A DNA stretch of 47,175 nucleotides, from positions 1 to 47,175 of the forward strand of contig CAZDQF010000027.1 in assembly GCA_964507445.1 (NCBI GenBank), written 5' to 3'. The notes beneath the pieces are model-generated. The model did not search any database and was not told the origin of the DNA. It worked only from the letters and a program-made list of their open reading frames with translations. Of this stretch, positions 10,030 through 18,320 are shown piece after piece. The position numbers and the translations under genes are program-made. Source of the stretch: GCA-2683135 sp964507445 (lineage in GTDB: Bacteria; Planctomycetota; GCA-002687715). Position 1 is the first letter of the stretch; each line of letters opens with the position of its first letter.

Positions 10030-10584
10030 ATGTTGCTAGGATTGTCACCCACTTTGGTGGCGGCGCTGCTCACCTTCGGGCCCGACACGGTCTCTGCTGA
10101 GCGCGCCGCCGAGATCGAGTTCCTGACGCTGGCCGGTTCCTATGGACCTCACAGCGAAGTGCGGCTGCTGGACGACCTCGCCGCTGGTGGACGACGCGCA
10201 GAGCTGGCGGTCCTCGCCCTGGGCTTCTGCCGATCCACGACGGCGTACAGCTGGCTCGTGAGTCTCCTCGACGACGGGCCCGCGGGTCGCCTGATGCTCG
10301 GTGACGGGGGAGCGCCGGTTCCTCCGAAGACACGTCAGGCGGCGGCCCTCGCCCTGGGTTGCAACGGGCACCCGGTGGGGTTGGTGGCTTTGCGAAGGTT
10401 GGTGGAGGATGCGAGCGCGGCGCCCGACCTGCGCAGAGCGGCCTGGATGGGACTGTCCATCTCTCCGTTTGCCTGCGATCGGCGTCGGTCCACAGCCTGT
10501 TCCCAGGGGCCTGCAGGCCAGTCACTTAGGTTGTCCGCCGTTCCCGCGGGGCTGCTGGAGATGGCGGCTCGCCTCGCTCGTTAA
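10030..10584 (+). CDS. Short secreted HEAT-like protein, paralogue 3
   Basis: This 184-residue protein starts at the ATG at 10030, which has a strong GAGGAGG Shine-Dalgarno sequence; an upstream in-frame TTG (9979) is less likely. A hydrophobic leader (LLGLSPTLVAALLTF) is followed by HEAT-like helices. The segment AGRLMLGDGG...QAAALALG aligns with GARLMRRDRV...HAALALG in the 7780 protein, including the inter-repeat insertion, so it is a shortened member of the same family. It lacks the W-rich motif, the proline linker and the DNVFWV tail. It may be a functional single-domain form or a decaying copy; the strong ribosome binding site argues that it is still translated. Confidence 0.7.
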   Translation: MLLGLSPTLVAALLTFGPDTVSAERAAEIEFLTLAGSYGPHSEVRLLDDLAAGGRRAELAVLALGFCRSTTAYSWLVSLLDDGPAGRLMLGDGGAPVPPKTRQAAALALGCNGHPVGLVALRRLVEDASAAPDLRRAAWMGLSISPFACDRRRSTACSQGPAGQSLRLSAVPAGLLEMAARLAR

Positions 10585-10794
10585 GCCGATTTGTGTATTT
10601 TCCCGCAATTCCTTTGCTTCGAACCATCTACGAGCATGTCACTCGTGCCGCGGAGGCTGCCGAGAAGGGTCCCTTGTGGGCCTATTTCAGTGGATTCGCC
10701 GCGGTAGGGAGCGATACAATCGCTTTAGGCAGTTCGACTTCCGCCAGTCGGGATACTGGTGGTCCGTCTGCTGCCGGTTCGTTGAAACGCACTG

Positions 10795-12498
10795 ATGCAA
10801 TCTGTCCACCGGTCAATGTTGGCCGTGGCTTGGGTTGCGGCGGCTGCCGTAACCTGGGCACAGGGTCCATCCTGTTCCGCTTTTGCGGGCCCAGGTTTCG
10901 TGCAGCCGCCCGCGACCACCCCGACGCTGCCAACCGTCGTGGCCTACGTCGATCCCGTTTCGGGAGATGACGTTTCGGCCGCTCCTGGTGGGGCTGCGTA
11001 CAGGACGATCCAGGCGGCCTGCGACGCGCTCGATCAGGTGATCAACGCACCGTTGCAGCTCGGCGCCGTCGTTCTCCTCCCCGGCTGGTACGGCTACGAC
11101 CCGACAGACTCTCGCTACAACGGCGAAGCCTGGCCGGTGCAGGTGCGTCCGGGTGTCCGCATCGAGGGCGTCAACGCCCTCAACGTCATGATCGATGGCG
11201 GCAAGGTGATCCCCGGCGCCACCACCTTCCAGGTGCCCTCTCCCACGACCGGACAGTTGCAGGCTCGGGTGCCCTGCTTCGTCATGGGCGGCTCGTATCT
11301 CTACGGGTACACCCACACCCTCATCAACCGCGTCACCATCGTGAACGCGGAGATCGGCGTCCTGGTGACGGGCGCCGGCGAGATCCACGGCACCGTGGCC
11401 GAGACCCTGTTCATGAATTGCGGAGTCGGTGCTCAGGTCCACTCCACGGGCGGCGCCCTGGAAGGCCAGCACGCGCCGCGGTTCCTCTGGTGCACCTTCG
11501 GCAACTGCGATGTCGGCTTCGCCATGACTGGACAGACCGGGCCCAACGTGACCGCGCCGCGGTCCGTCCCCGCCCTGGTCAACGGCCTGTTCAAGAGCGA
11601 CCGCGACCTCGAGGGCGTGCCGTGCCACGCGGTGTCGACCACCGCCTTTGGATTGTCGCGCGTCAACCAGTCGACGGCGATCCCCCAGCCTGCTCAGGCT
11701 CCGGGGTCCGTGTTCGATGTGGACGGCTACGCCCACGCGGCCCTGTTTGTCGGCGCCCGTTGCCAGGCGACGCAGCAGGTTCATCTGGGTCAGCCCACCT
11801 CCCAGTGGTGGTTCTCTGATTGGCGGCTGACCCATGCGACGACCCAGCCCGGCGCCACGCCCAACCCGGCGGACGGTCCCGGAGTGACCTCGTTCCCCTC
11901 CATCACGCCCAACGGCACGCCCGTTAGCCTGGATTTCGCGGACTATTCCATCGGTTCGGAGTCCAGCGAAGGACCGGGTACCTACGGTCCGGCCGCCGGC
12001 CCCTTCGGAGGCGCGACGGGACACCTGGGTTATCGGTCCGGCGGCGCCTACATCGTCGGCGGCACGGTCCCCGGCACGCGTCGCTTCGGCGCTTCCGCCT
12101 CGGGCATCATGTACAACGTCCTCGACGTCCGCTGGCGCAACGGCACCCTGCCGCTGATGATGCTGGGCATGATCACGGGCGGCGGTGGGGACTCGCCGTG
12201 GATCAACGGTCAGCGCAACGCGGTGGGCGTGCTGGATCACCCGGCGCCCCTCGGGCCCCTGTTCGGCATCTCTGGCGACGTGTTCCTGGACTACTCCAGC
12301 TTCCCGGTCGTGGACCTGACGCCGCTGCTCGGCGGCGCCTCCACCGGGGGCTTGCGCTCCTTCAACCTTGGCGCTGCGCTCGGCCTCAACCCGGGCACCA
12401 ACTGGAGCGTCAACTTCGTGTCCCAGCTGATCATCATGGACGCCGCCACCGGCGCCATCGCGGGCACGGACGCGCAGCCGTTCAGCGTCGGGCTCTGA
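10795..12498 (+). CDS. Secreted right-handed beta-helix protein
   Basis: This 567-residue exported protein has a signal peptide ending TWAQG (about residue 24). From about residue 50 it reads YVDPVSGDDVSAAPGGAAYRTIQAACD, the typical opening of DUF1565/pectate-lyase-like parallel beta-helix proteins, followed by VQVRPGVRIEGV and repeated short turns such as NRVTIVNAEIGVLV and ETLFMNCGVGAQV that look like helix coils (about 120-260). The C-terminal half is Gly/Pro-rich without a recognised domain. Such folds bind or cleave polysaccharides, but no catalytic residues can be assigned by eye. It begins 210 bp after the short HEAT gene and is followed by a convergent gene. Cell-surface or extracellular location is inferred. 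Confidence 0.75.
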   Translation: MQSVHRSMLAVAWVAAAAVTWAQGPSCSAFAGPGFVQPPATTPTLPTVVAYVDPVSGDDVSAAPGGAAYRTIQAACDALDQVINAPLQLGAVVLLPGWYGYDPTDSRYNGEAWPVQVRPGVRIEGVNALNVMIDGGKVIPGATTFQVPSPTTGQLQARVPCFVMGGSYLYGYTHTLINRVTIVNAEIGVLVTGAGEIHGTVAETLFMNCGVGAQVHSTGGALEGQHAPRFLWCTFGNCDVGFAMTGQTGPNVTAPRSVPALVNGLFKSDRDLEGVPCHAVSTTAFGLSRVNQSTAIPQPAQAPGSVFDVDGYAHAALFVGARCQATQQVHLGQPTSQWWFSDWRLTHATTQPGATPNPADGPGVTSFPSITPNGTPVSLDFADYSIGSESSEGPGTYGPAAGPFGGATGHLGYRSGGAYIVGGTVPGTRRFGASASGIMYNVLDVRWRNGTLPLMMLGMITGGGGDSPWINGQRNAVGVLDHPAPLGPLFGISGDVFLDYSSFPVVDLTPLLGGASTGGLRSFNLGAALGLNPGTNWSVNFVSQLIIMDAATGAIAGTDAQPFSVGL

Positions 12499-12583
12499 CC
12501 CTTCCCTTCCTATCGCGACGCCGACCCGTTTGGATCACGCGGGAGCAGTGCGGTCGCGTGCAGCCGTCGCCCCGGGCGCTGAC

Positions 12584-13303
12584 TCAGGAGATCTCGTCCA
12601 CCGACTCATCCGAGCGGTTGGACCACCAGATCGCCTCGTCGCTACGCTTCGGTCCGCAAAACAGACCGATGTAGAGCAGGAACACCCCGAGGCCCCCTAC
12701 GGACCAGACCATCACCTCCCAGGGGATGGGGCCGTAGCTGGCGTTCTCGAGAGCGGAGCCGATGCTCACCGCGGGCTGCCCCGGTTCCGGGTAGATCAGC
12801 TTCCCGAACCAGGCGCCGAACAGGATGATGAAGATGGGGATGTAGTTGCGAATCAGCCGGGCGCGGATGGCCGTCAGGTAGCTGATCTTGAACCGAGGGG
12901 TCATGAGGTCCTCGGCCACCACGAAGCCCCAGTTCTCGACGGGGGAGGACATGTCGCGGCGGAGGATGGGGGCGTAGAAGTTCTCCTCCAGCTTGCGGAC
13001 CCGGGTGCGCCACACGTCGAAGTAGCGGAAGCGCCGACCCTCGAAGCAGAGCAGGAAGAAGATGAGGAAGATCCCGAGGACCCCGACGATGTGCACTTCG
13101 GGGTTCTCGGCGGTGTACAGGAAGCTCAGCAGAGCCCCGGTGGTGAACACCGCCCAGTTGGTGGTGGTATCGAGGCGCTGGCGCCAGGTCAGGGCGCGGT
13201 GCATTTCGCCGCGATAAAGGTGGATCACGGACGAGATGTACTCGCTCCTGCTGAGGGGCGAGGCCTCGAAGTCGGTCCCGTTCTGGGCATCCCTCTCCGA
13301 CAT
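12584..13303 (-). CDS. DUF2270 integral membrane protein
   Basis: This 239-residue protein matches the DUF2270 family of predicted membrane proteins of unknown function. Family blocks visible are LYRGEMHRALTWRQRLDTTTNWAV near residues 28-52, FEGRRFRYFDVWRTRVRKLEENF (about 85-110), and hydrophobic spans around 48-62, 67-85, 148-168 and 195-215. The start is set at the ATG at 13303; the longer frame up to 13516 overlaps the divergent gene and is Arg/Gly/Pro-rich shadow sequence. It has no clear Shine-Dalgarno sequence. It is convergent with the beta-helix gene (86 bp apart) and divergent from the HEAT/ThuA-like gene; it shows no operon partner. Confidence 0.82.
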   Translation of the reverse strand: MSERDAQNGTDFEASPLSRSEYISSVIHLYRGEMHRALTWRQRLDTTTNWAVFTTGALLSFLYTAENPEVHIVGVLGIFLIFFLLCFEGRRFRYFDVWRTRVRKLEENFYAPILRRDMSSPVENWGFVVAEDLMTPRFKISYLTAIRARLIRNYIPIFIILFGAWFGKLIYPEPGQPAVSIGSALENASYGPIPWEVMVWSVGGLGVFLLYIGLFCGPKRSDEAIWWSNRSDESVDEIS

Positions 13304-13506
13304 GGGCCAAGCTACCAACCCCCCCCGCCGGGCCCAACGTGCGGACCGTCCGAAGGTAGACTTGGGGGGTCGTGCTTCGGGGCCTTCGCCCCCCCCCAGA
13401 TCCGGATTATCGAGGGAAGGGAGCCTCTCCCGGGGGCTTCGTCCCAACGGGCCTCGGGGGCGTTCGTAGGGAGAGCGGAGCCGACCGCCGCGCCGAAAGG
13501 CCTGCA

Positions 13507-15780
13507 ATGACACCAAGAATCCCGATGATCCTCGCTCTCCTGTGCGGCCCGACTGCCGCTCAGGAGGACCTCACGTGGGCCCGTCACCCGGAGCCCGCGG
13601 TGCGTGAGCGCGGGCTCCGGGACGTCAAGCGCCGGGGCCTTGAACTGGACGCGTCCCTGGTGGTCCGTCTCCTTCGCGACCGCGACTGGGGAGTGCAGCT
13701 GGAGGCCATCCGCACATTCGAGACCAATGAGCACCCCAAGGTGCGGGAGACCTTCGTCGACCTGGCCATGAACGGGCCGCTCCTGCGCACCCGCCGGACC
13801 GCCGCTCAGGCCCTCGCCGCCACGGACCGCGACGGCGCCGCCAAGGCGTTGCTCAAGGAGTTGAGCCGATTGGGGGTCAAGGGTGGGCTCCGGGCGGTCG
13901 AGGCCCTGGGGTTGGTGGGCAGCCCGCTGGCAGAGAAGCGGCTCTCCGTTCTCGCCCTCAGCTCCGATGCTGACGTGTGTCGGGCCTCCGCCCGTGCACT
14001 GGGCCGCATACGCCTCGGCACCACGGCGCTCATCCGCGCCCTCAGTCACTCCAAGGAAGGGGTGGTGTTCGAGGCCGCCGTCGCCCTCGCCAACATCGAC
14101 AGCGACGAGGGTCGTGCGGCGTTGATCCAGTGGGCGGCGCGTAACGATGAGCCCTGGGTGCTGCGCCGCATCGGTCAGCGCACCGCCGAGGTCAACGGCC
14201 CGGTCATGGGGCGTGCGTTGTCGAGGGCCTTGCTGAAGTCCAGGCGGCCCGCCGGGTTACTGCGCGTCGCATGGGAGGGGCGCATGGCCGAGGTGGCCCT
14301 CGCTGCTCGCGAGCACCTGGGTTCGAACGACCCCATGGCGCGGGGTTACGCGTTCCTCGTCGGCGCCTTGATCCCGCAGCCGTTCACGGACAAGCAGCTG
14401 CGCCGCGGCCTCGACGCCACCGACACCCGCGTCCGACAGGCAGCGGCCCGGGCTCAGGTAGCCTGCGGTCTCCGCGGCAAGCGCCTCGCGGAGGCCTTGC
14501 CGCCCCTGCTCACCCATGACTCCAGCGACGTGGCCATGGTGGGCGTACGCGCCGTGTTCGAGCACGGAGTGCAGCAGGCGCTCCCGGCCCTGTTGGATCT
14601 GGCTCGCGGCCGAGGTGCGGGCAAGGGCGAGTGGGAGATCCGCTGCGCCGCGGCGGTGGCGGCGGGGACCGTGGGCGGCATCGACGCCCTCCCCGTGCTG
14701 TCCAAGCTCACCGGAAGCACCGACTGGCACCTGCGCGGGGCTGCCCTCGAAGGCCTGGCTCGCACCATGCATCCCCAGGCGATCCCGTTCCTCATCAAGG
14801 CCCACAACGACAACCACCCGGTCCCTCAGCGGGTCGCCCGCCGCAACCTCTGGTGGATGTCCGGCGGTCGCGTCCTCAAGACCCGCAAGGCGTGGACCAA
14901 GTGGTGGCAGGAGGAGGGGGAGGAGTTCGTCCCCACACCTCCCAGGTTCGAAGAGCCTCGCGCAGTAGTGGACGACGGCTACGACCGTCGCCTCCCGCGT
15001 GACTACGTCCGCCGCCTCCTTCTCGGGACGGACATCTCCGTCCTCCTGGGCCGCTGGGATCGTGTGCAGCTGGTCCTGCAGAGCCTGGATGTGGTCTTCG
15101 ACATGCAACGGGGCCAGCAGCTCCGCGACCGCGGCGTCACCCCCAAGGAGACGGTCTGCATCAACTGCGAAGGCGGCTTCGACAAGGCCACCAACGAGAT
15201 GCTCCGCTGGATGGTGGTCTGCGGCGGTTGGCTCGCCACCTCCGACTGGGCCCTCGTCAACACGGTCAAGAAGACCTTCCCGGACGTGGTCACGGGCTTC
15301 GTCAAGCGCTCCACGGGCAATGACCTCGTCCACGTCGAACCGGCGGTCCCCAACCACCCGCTCCTCACCGACGTCTTCCGTCCCCACGTGGACTACACCT
15401 GGTGGCTCGAGGTCCAGGCCTTCCCCATCACCGTCGCGGACCCCTTCCGCGCCACCGTCCTCATGGACTCCCTGGAGATGCGGCTCAAGTACGGCCAGGA
15501 CACCATGATGGCCCTCTTCCCCGCCGGCCTCGGCCAGGTCCTCCACACCACCAGCCACTTCTACCTCCAACAAGAAGGCATGGCCCAGGCGGGCTCCCGC
15601 GCCGAGCGCGAAGCCTTCGCCATCGACCACCTCGGCATCTCCATCGCCAACGTCCGCGCCCTCCGCTCCGTCGCCGGCATCTCCGACGCCCGCAACACCA
15701 CCGCCCTCGCCCGCGACTACTCCATGTTCCGCCTCCTCATCAACTTCCTCGCCGCCAAAAAAGCCACCGACCGCCGCTAA
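13507..15780 (+). CDS. Secreted HEAT-repeat protein with C-terminal ThuA/GATase-like domain
   Basis: This 757-residue protein starts at the ATG at 13507 (GAAAGG upstream). A short signal peptide ends PTAAQED. HEAT-type repeats fill residues about 20-470 (VRLLRDRDWGVQLEAIRTF, ALGLVGSPLAEKRL, ALGRIRLGTTALIRAL). After a linker, the last 270 residues (YDRRLPRDYVRRLLLGTDISVLLG... onward) form a Rossmann-like domain; VCINCEGGFDKATNEMLRWMV and GGWLATSDWALVNTV resemble glutamine-amidotransferase/ThuA-like domains found at the end of planctomycete proteins. No Cys-His-Glu triad can be claimed. The last 380 bases use almost only C-ending codons, unlike the first half. It is divergent from the DUF2270 gene and ends 54 bp before tRNA-Ala. 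Confidence 0.75.
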   Translation: MTPRIPMILALLCGPTAAQEDLTWARHPEPAVRERGLRDVKRRGLELDASLVVRLLRDRDWGVQLEAIRTFETNEHPKVRETFVDLAMNGPLLRTRRTAAQALAATDRDGAAKALLKELSRLGVKGGLRAVEALGLVGSPLAEKRLSVLALSSDADVCRASARALGRIRLGTTALIRALSHSKEGVVFEAAVALANIDSDEGRAALIQWAARNDEPWVLRRIGQRTAEVNGPVMGRALSRALLKSRRPAGLLRVAWEGRMAEVALAAREHLGSNDPMARGYAFLVGALIPQPFTDKQLRRGLDATDTRVRQAAARAQVACGLRGKRLAEALPPLLTHDSSDVAMVGVRAVFEHGVQQALPALLDLARGRGAGKGEWEIRCAAAVAAGTVGGIDALPVLSKLTGSTDWHLRGAALEGLARTMHPQAIPFLIKAHNDNHPVPQRVARRNLWWMSGGRVLKTRKAWTKWWQEEGEEFVPTPPRFEEPRAVVDDGYDRRLPRDYVRRLLLGTDISVLLGRWDRVQLVLQSLDVVFDMQRGQQLRDRGVTPKETVCINCEGGFDKATNEMLRWMVVCGGWLATSDWALVNTVKKTFPDVVTGFVKRSTGNDLVHVEPAVPNHPLLTDVFRPHVDYTWWLEVQAFPITVADPFRATVLMDSLEMRLKYGQDTMMALFPAGLGQVLHTTSHFYLQQEGMAQAGSRAEREAFAIDHLGISIANVRALRSVAGISDARNTTALARDYSMFRLLINFLAAKKATDRR

Positions 15781-15834
15781 CCCCCACCCCTCCTTGATCC
15801 CCTCGGGACCCCCTCGTACGATCCACCCTCAATC

Positions 15835-15907
15835 GGGGCTGTAGCTCATCTGGGAGAGCGCTTCGTTCGCAACGAAGAGGTAGTCGGTTCGAGTCCGATC
15901 AGCTCCA
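15835..15907 (+). tRNA. tRNA-Ala (anticodon CGC)
   Basis: The 73-nt sequence folds as a full cloverleaf. The acceptor GGGGCTG pairs with CAGCTCC and has the G3:U70 wobble pair that identifies alanine tRNAs. The D arm is GCTC/GAGC, the anticodon stem is CTTCG/CGAAG with loop TTCGCAA (anticodon CGC, reading GCG), and the T arm is GTCGG-TTCGAGT-CCGAT. The discriminator is A. The genomic sequence does not encode CCA in register. A 34-nt near-copy of its 3' end occurs at 43126. Confidence 0.97.
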
Positions 15908-16157
15908 TCTTCTGAAGTCCGGCCATGCCGCCGGCGCGCGCTGTCCGGGCAGGCGGCGGTCGCGCTCAACGGTCGTGACCTTTGCGTCGTCGCCCATGGC
16001 TCCCAGGCGGGCAGGGCCGAGTACGATGGGCTTCTCGGCGCGCGATGGTGCGTCGCTCCGGGATCCCTACACCCAGACCGGAAGATCAGACCCTGTCCGT
16101 TGGCGGCGGCGGTTATGGGCAGGGAGTCGTCGTCGCGCCTGACCGGAGTCATTAGCT

Positions 16158-16460
16158 ATGAGCATCTACCTCGTTGCGCAAGTCGACATCAAGGACAAGG
16201 AGCGATTCCTCGACTACCAGAACACCGTGCTTCCGTTTCTTGAAGAGAAGCAGGTAGAGGTGCTGGCCGTGGATGACAGCCCCGCCACCATCGAGGGCAA
16301 GGAGACCGGCAACCGCATGGCGCTCATTCGCTTCGAGGACAGAGAGGCGTTCGACGCGTTCTGGAACTCGCCGGAGTATCGGGAGATGGCCAAGATCCGT
16401 TTTGAATCCGCCGACGCGACGATCAATCTGCTGCAGGAAAAGAACATCCTGATCGAGTAG
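16158..16460 (+). CDS. DUF1330 family protein
   Basis: This 100-residue protein has the DUF1330 ferredoxin-like (dimeric alpha/beta barrel type) pattern: it begins YLVAQVDIKDKERFLDYQ, has RMALIRFEDREAFDAFWNSPEY in the middle and finishes with NLLQEKNILIE. Length is normal for the family, whose function is unknown. It starts 250 bp after tRNA-Ala and stands alone on the plus strand. A 7-bp stem-loop follows 74 bp after the stop. No ribosome binding site stands out before the ATG. Confidence 0.85.
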   Translation: MSIYLVAQVDIKDKERFLDYQNTVLPFLEEKQVEVLAVDDSPATIEGKETGNRMALIRFEDREAFDAFWNSPEYREMAKIRFESADATINLLQEKNILIE

Positions 16461-16533
16461 ATCGGTGCGGATCAGCGGGCGTTGCGGGGTAGCTTCTCGA
16501 TGTCAGGCCTGCATCCCGTTCGCCGACGCCGTG

Positions 16534-16555
16534 AAAGGGGGCGGAACGCCCCTTT
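16534..16555. terminator. Stem-loop between DUF1330 gene and EEP copy 1
   Basis: AAAGGGG (16534-16540) pairs with CCCCTTT (16549-16555) across an 8-nt loop. It lies between two convergent genes and could stop transcription in either direction; no T-run is attached. Confidence 0.4.
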
Positions 16556-16675
16556 GCCCTTCCGATGACGCTGCTCGCGAAATCCACCAGCGCGAGAACG
16601 GCACCGAAGAACGGGATGAACGGCCCGATCGGTTCCATCTCCTTGCGTTCTGCGGTGCCCCCTCTCGGGGCCCCC

Positions 16676-17609
16676 TGCTCATCGCCTGGTGACGAGGGAC
16701 AGGACCGCCAGAACAGCGGCGTGATCGCTGGGCCAGCCACGGGGGTGCTCGGAGAGGACCTGCGATTCGAGGACGCGCCAGGGGGCGCCGCGTAGGTAGA
16801 CGTAGTCGATGCGATCCTGGTGGGTGTCGCGAAACTCCGGGGACCAGGTGTGGCCCGGGTGCTTCACGGGGTCGGGGTTGGCCGTGCGGAAGGCGTCGAT
16901 GAACCCGGCGTCGGCCATGGTCCGGCTCACAGGCCAGGGGACCGTGAGGCCGTGGTGGTTCGGGAGATGCGCTGCTTCGGGGGTCCAGTCCAGGGACGAC
17001 CCGCTGTTGAAGTCACCTCCAACGATGACCGGCATGTCGGGTGTCTTCTCGAGGTGGGGGAGCAGTTGGCTCAGGATCGCGCGTATCTCGCTGCCGCGTG
17101 TCTTGGCGTCCGCGGTGACGAGGTCGTCAGCCGACGCGCCGGCTGCGAGTTGGGCCTTTACGCTGGGCAGGTGGTTGATCCAGAGGGAGTACGCCTGGAC
17201 GCGGACCCCTGGCTTGAGCTCGATCGTGACGCCACCGAAACGGAACGCGCTGGCCAGGCGGTGCACATCGACGATGGGGAAGCGGCTCATCACGGATAGA
17301 TTGGTGGAGCGCAGGAAGTAGTCGAAGCCGAGCCGTCCGCTGATGCGTGGGCCGCTGCCGTATGTCTCTTGCATCAGCACGATGTCGGCGGCGCTCTGCT
17401 TGATGATCTCGACGACTCGCCGGACCCCTTCGTCTCGGCCCTTCCGGCGACCTCCGTGCCAGATGTTCCAGGCGAGCACTCGGAGCGGGCGCCCGTCCCA
17501 CTGGGGGAGGGGGGGCGCGGCGCGGGCCTCGCCGAACCGCGCCTTGAAGTCGGAGGCGACGGCGGCCGAAGACAGGGCCGTCGGCTCGAACCGTACGTTG
17601 CCGATCTCG
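16676..17609. repeat. Long direct repeat, copy 1 (EEP domain)
   Basis: This segment matches 32151-33084 at a constant offset of 15,475 bp without any indel. By eye there is one mismatch near 16693 (silent) and then identity until about 17551, where four mismatches precede loss of similarity at 17610. The left boundary is 3 nt beyond the shared stop codon. Confidence 0.93.
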
Positions 17610-17611
17610 AA
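16679..17611 (-). pseudogene. 5'-truncated duplicate of EEP-family phosphodiesterase/nuclease domain
   Basis: About 310 C-terminal residues of an endonuclease/exonuclease/phosphatase (EEP) protein are present, from IGNVRFEPTALSSAAV to the stop. The catalytic blocks are intact: NIWHGG, QETYG, GGDFNS, RIDYVYLRG and SDHAAVLA. From SSAAVASDF on, the protein is identical to the full-length gene at 32154-33626. The signal peptide and LamG domain of that gene are missing here. The reading frame stays open upstream to 18457, but that stretch is better explained as the antisense of a HEPN-type remnant on the plus strand, so no proper start is seen. It is called a truncated copy; translation from an internal GTG or ATG (for example 17917 or 17812) cannot be excluded. 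Confidence 0.65.
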
Positions 17612-17612
17612 T

Positions 17613-18034
17613 CGCGTCGTGCGCAGATCTGTCGATTCGGCGAGAACGACGCGGCCATCGGCGCACTCTTGGCCTGCGTCGATTTCGGATGGACCGTGCG
17701 GAGGGTGATCACCGCGCTCGGTGATGCACCGAACACCGGAACTCGAGAGACTCTGGGTGGGGGCGGTGGGCTCGTTGGTTGCAAGCTGGCCTGGAGGCAA
17801 CACGTCAAACATGTCCACGGTCAGGGGCTCGCCGAGCTGATCCCGGACTGGGAGTTCGGCGCGAAACGTGCCTTCAAGTTGCGGAACGAATTGGTCCACG
17901 GGGTCAGCGGGTCGCACTAACCTGAACACCTCACTCGGTGTCGCGACGCGCTGCTCAGCGCCACGCAAGCGCTTGTGAGAGTCGCCGCCATGCGGGACGT
18001 GGACGTCTATGCGCGCCTGCCCGCGAGAGTCGTT
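17613..18034 (+). pseudogene. Remnant of a HEPN-type (RX4H) gene with an in-frame stop
   Basis: On the plus strand one frame reads LLACVDFGWTVRRVITALG, then LAELIPDW, KRAFKLRNELVHGVSGS, a TAA at 17918-17920, and in the same frame RDALLSATQALV, DVDVYARLPARV. RNELVH fits the RX4-6H ribonuclease motif of HEPN domains, and the flanking pattern resembles HEPN proteins I recall. Third-position GC in this frame is clearly higher than first-position GC, which favours this strand over the open antisense frame. The N-terminus is missing: similarity starts right where the EEP repeat ends. The in-frame TAA suggests loss of function. Family assignment is from memory of the motif and needs a profile search. 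Confidence 0.5.
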
Positions 18035-18320
18035 TCCTTCGGTGGCGATCAGCTTTCTCCCGGCCGCCCTCGGGGCCAGGCCCGCCCCTGCCGGGAACAA
18101 GCGGCGCTTCGTCCGCGGCAGGGCATGGCGAGCCCGGCACCGCGCACCCTGGATAGCGGGGAAATGAGAAAAGCGTGTGGTCCGTGGCTGCGGATGCGAA
18201 CCCGCCCCGCGTGCGAAGAGGGCGGACCGGAGACAGTGTGGCCGTTTTCTTGAGAATTGCGGCGTGCGGCCGGGTCCATTCGGCTCTTCCCGGGTGTAGT
18301 CACACCAGGAGGACCGACCC

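Noticed and set aside
14257..15630. A 457-codon minus-strand frame antisense to the HEAT/ThuA-like gene
   Set aside because: It has no domain or ribosome binding site and mirrors the high third-position GC of the real gene.
15829..16152. A minus-strand ORF containing GADRTRTD
   Set aside because: This is the known false protein made by translating a tRNA 3' end in antisense; the same happens at 43026-43232.
16426..16640. A short hydrophobic minus-strand ORF (MEPIGPFIPFFGAVLALVDF...)
   Set aside because: The Shine-Dalgarno-like AAGGAG touches the ATG with no spacing, a stem-loop lies inside it and the rest is low-quality sequence overlapping the DUF1330 3' end.
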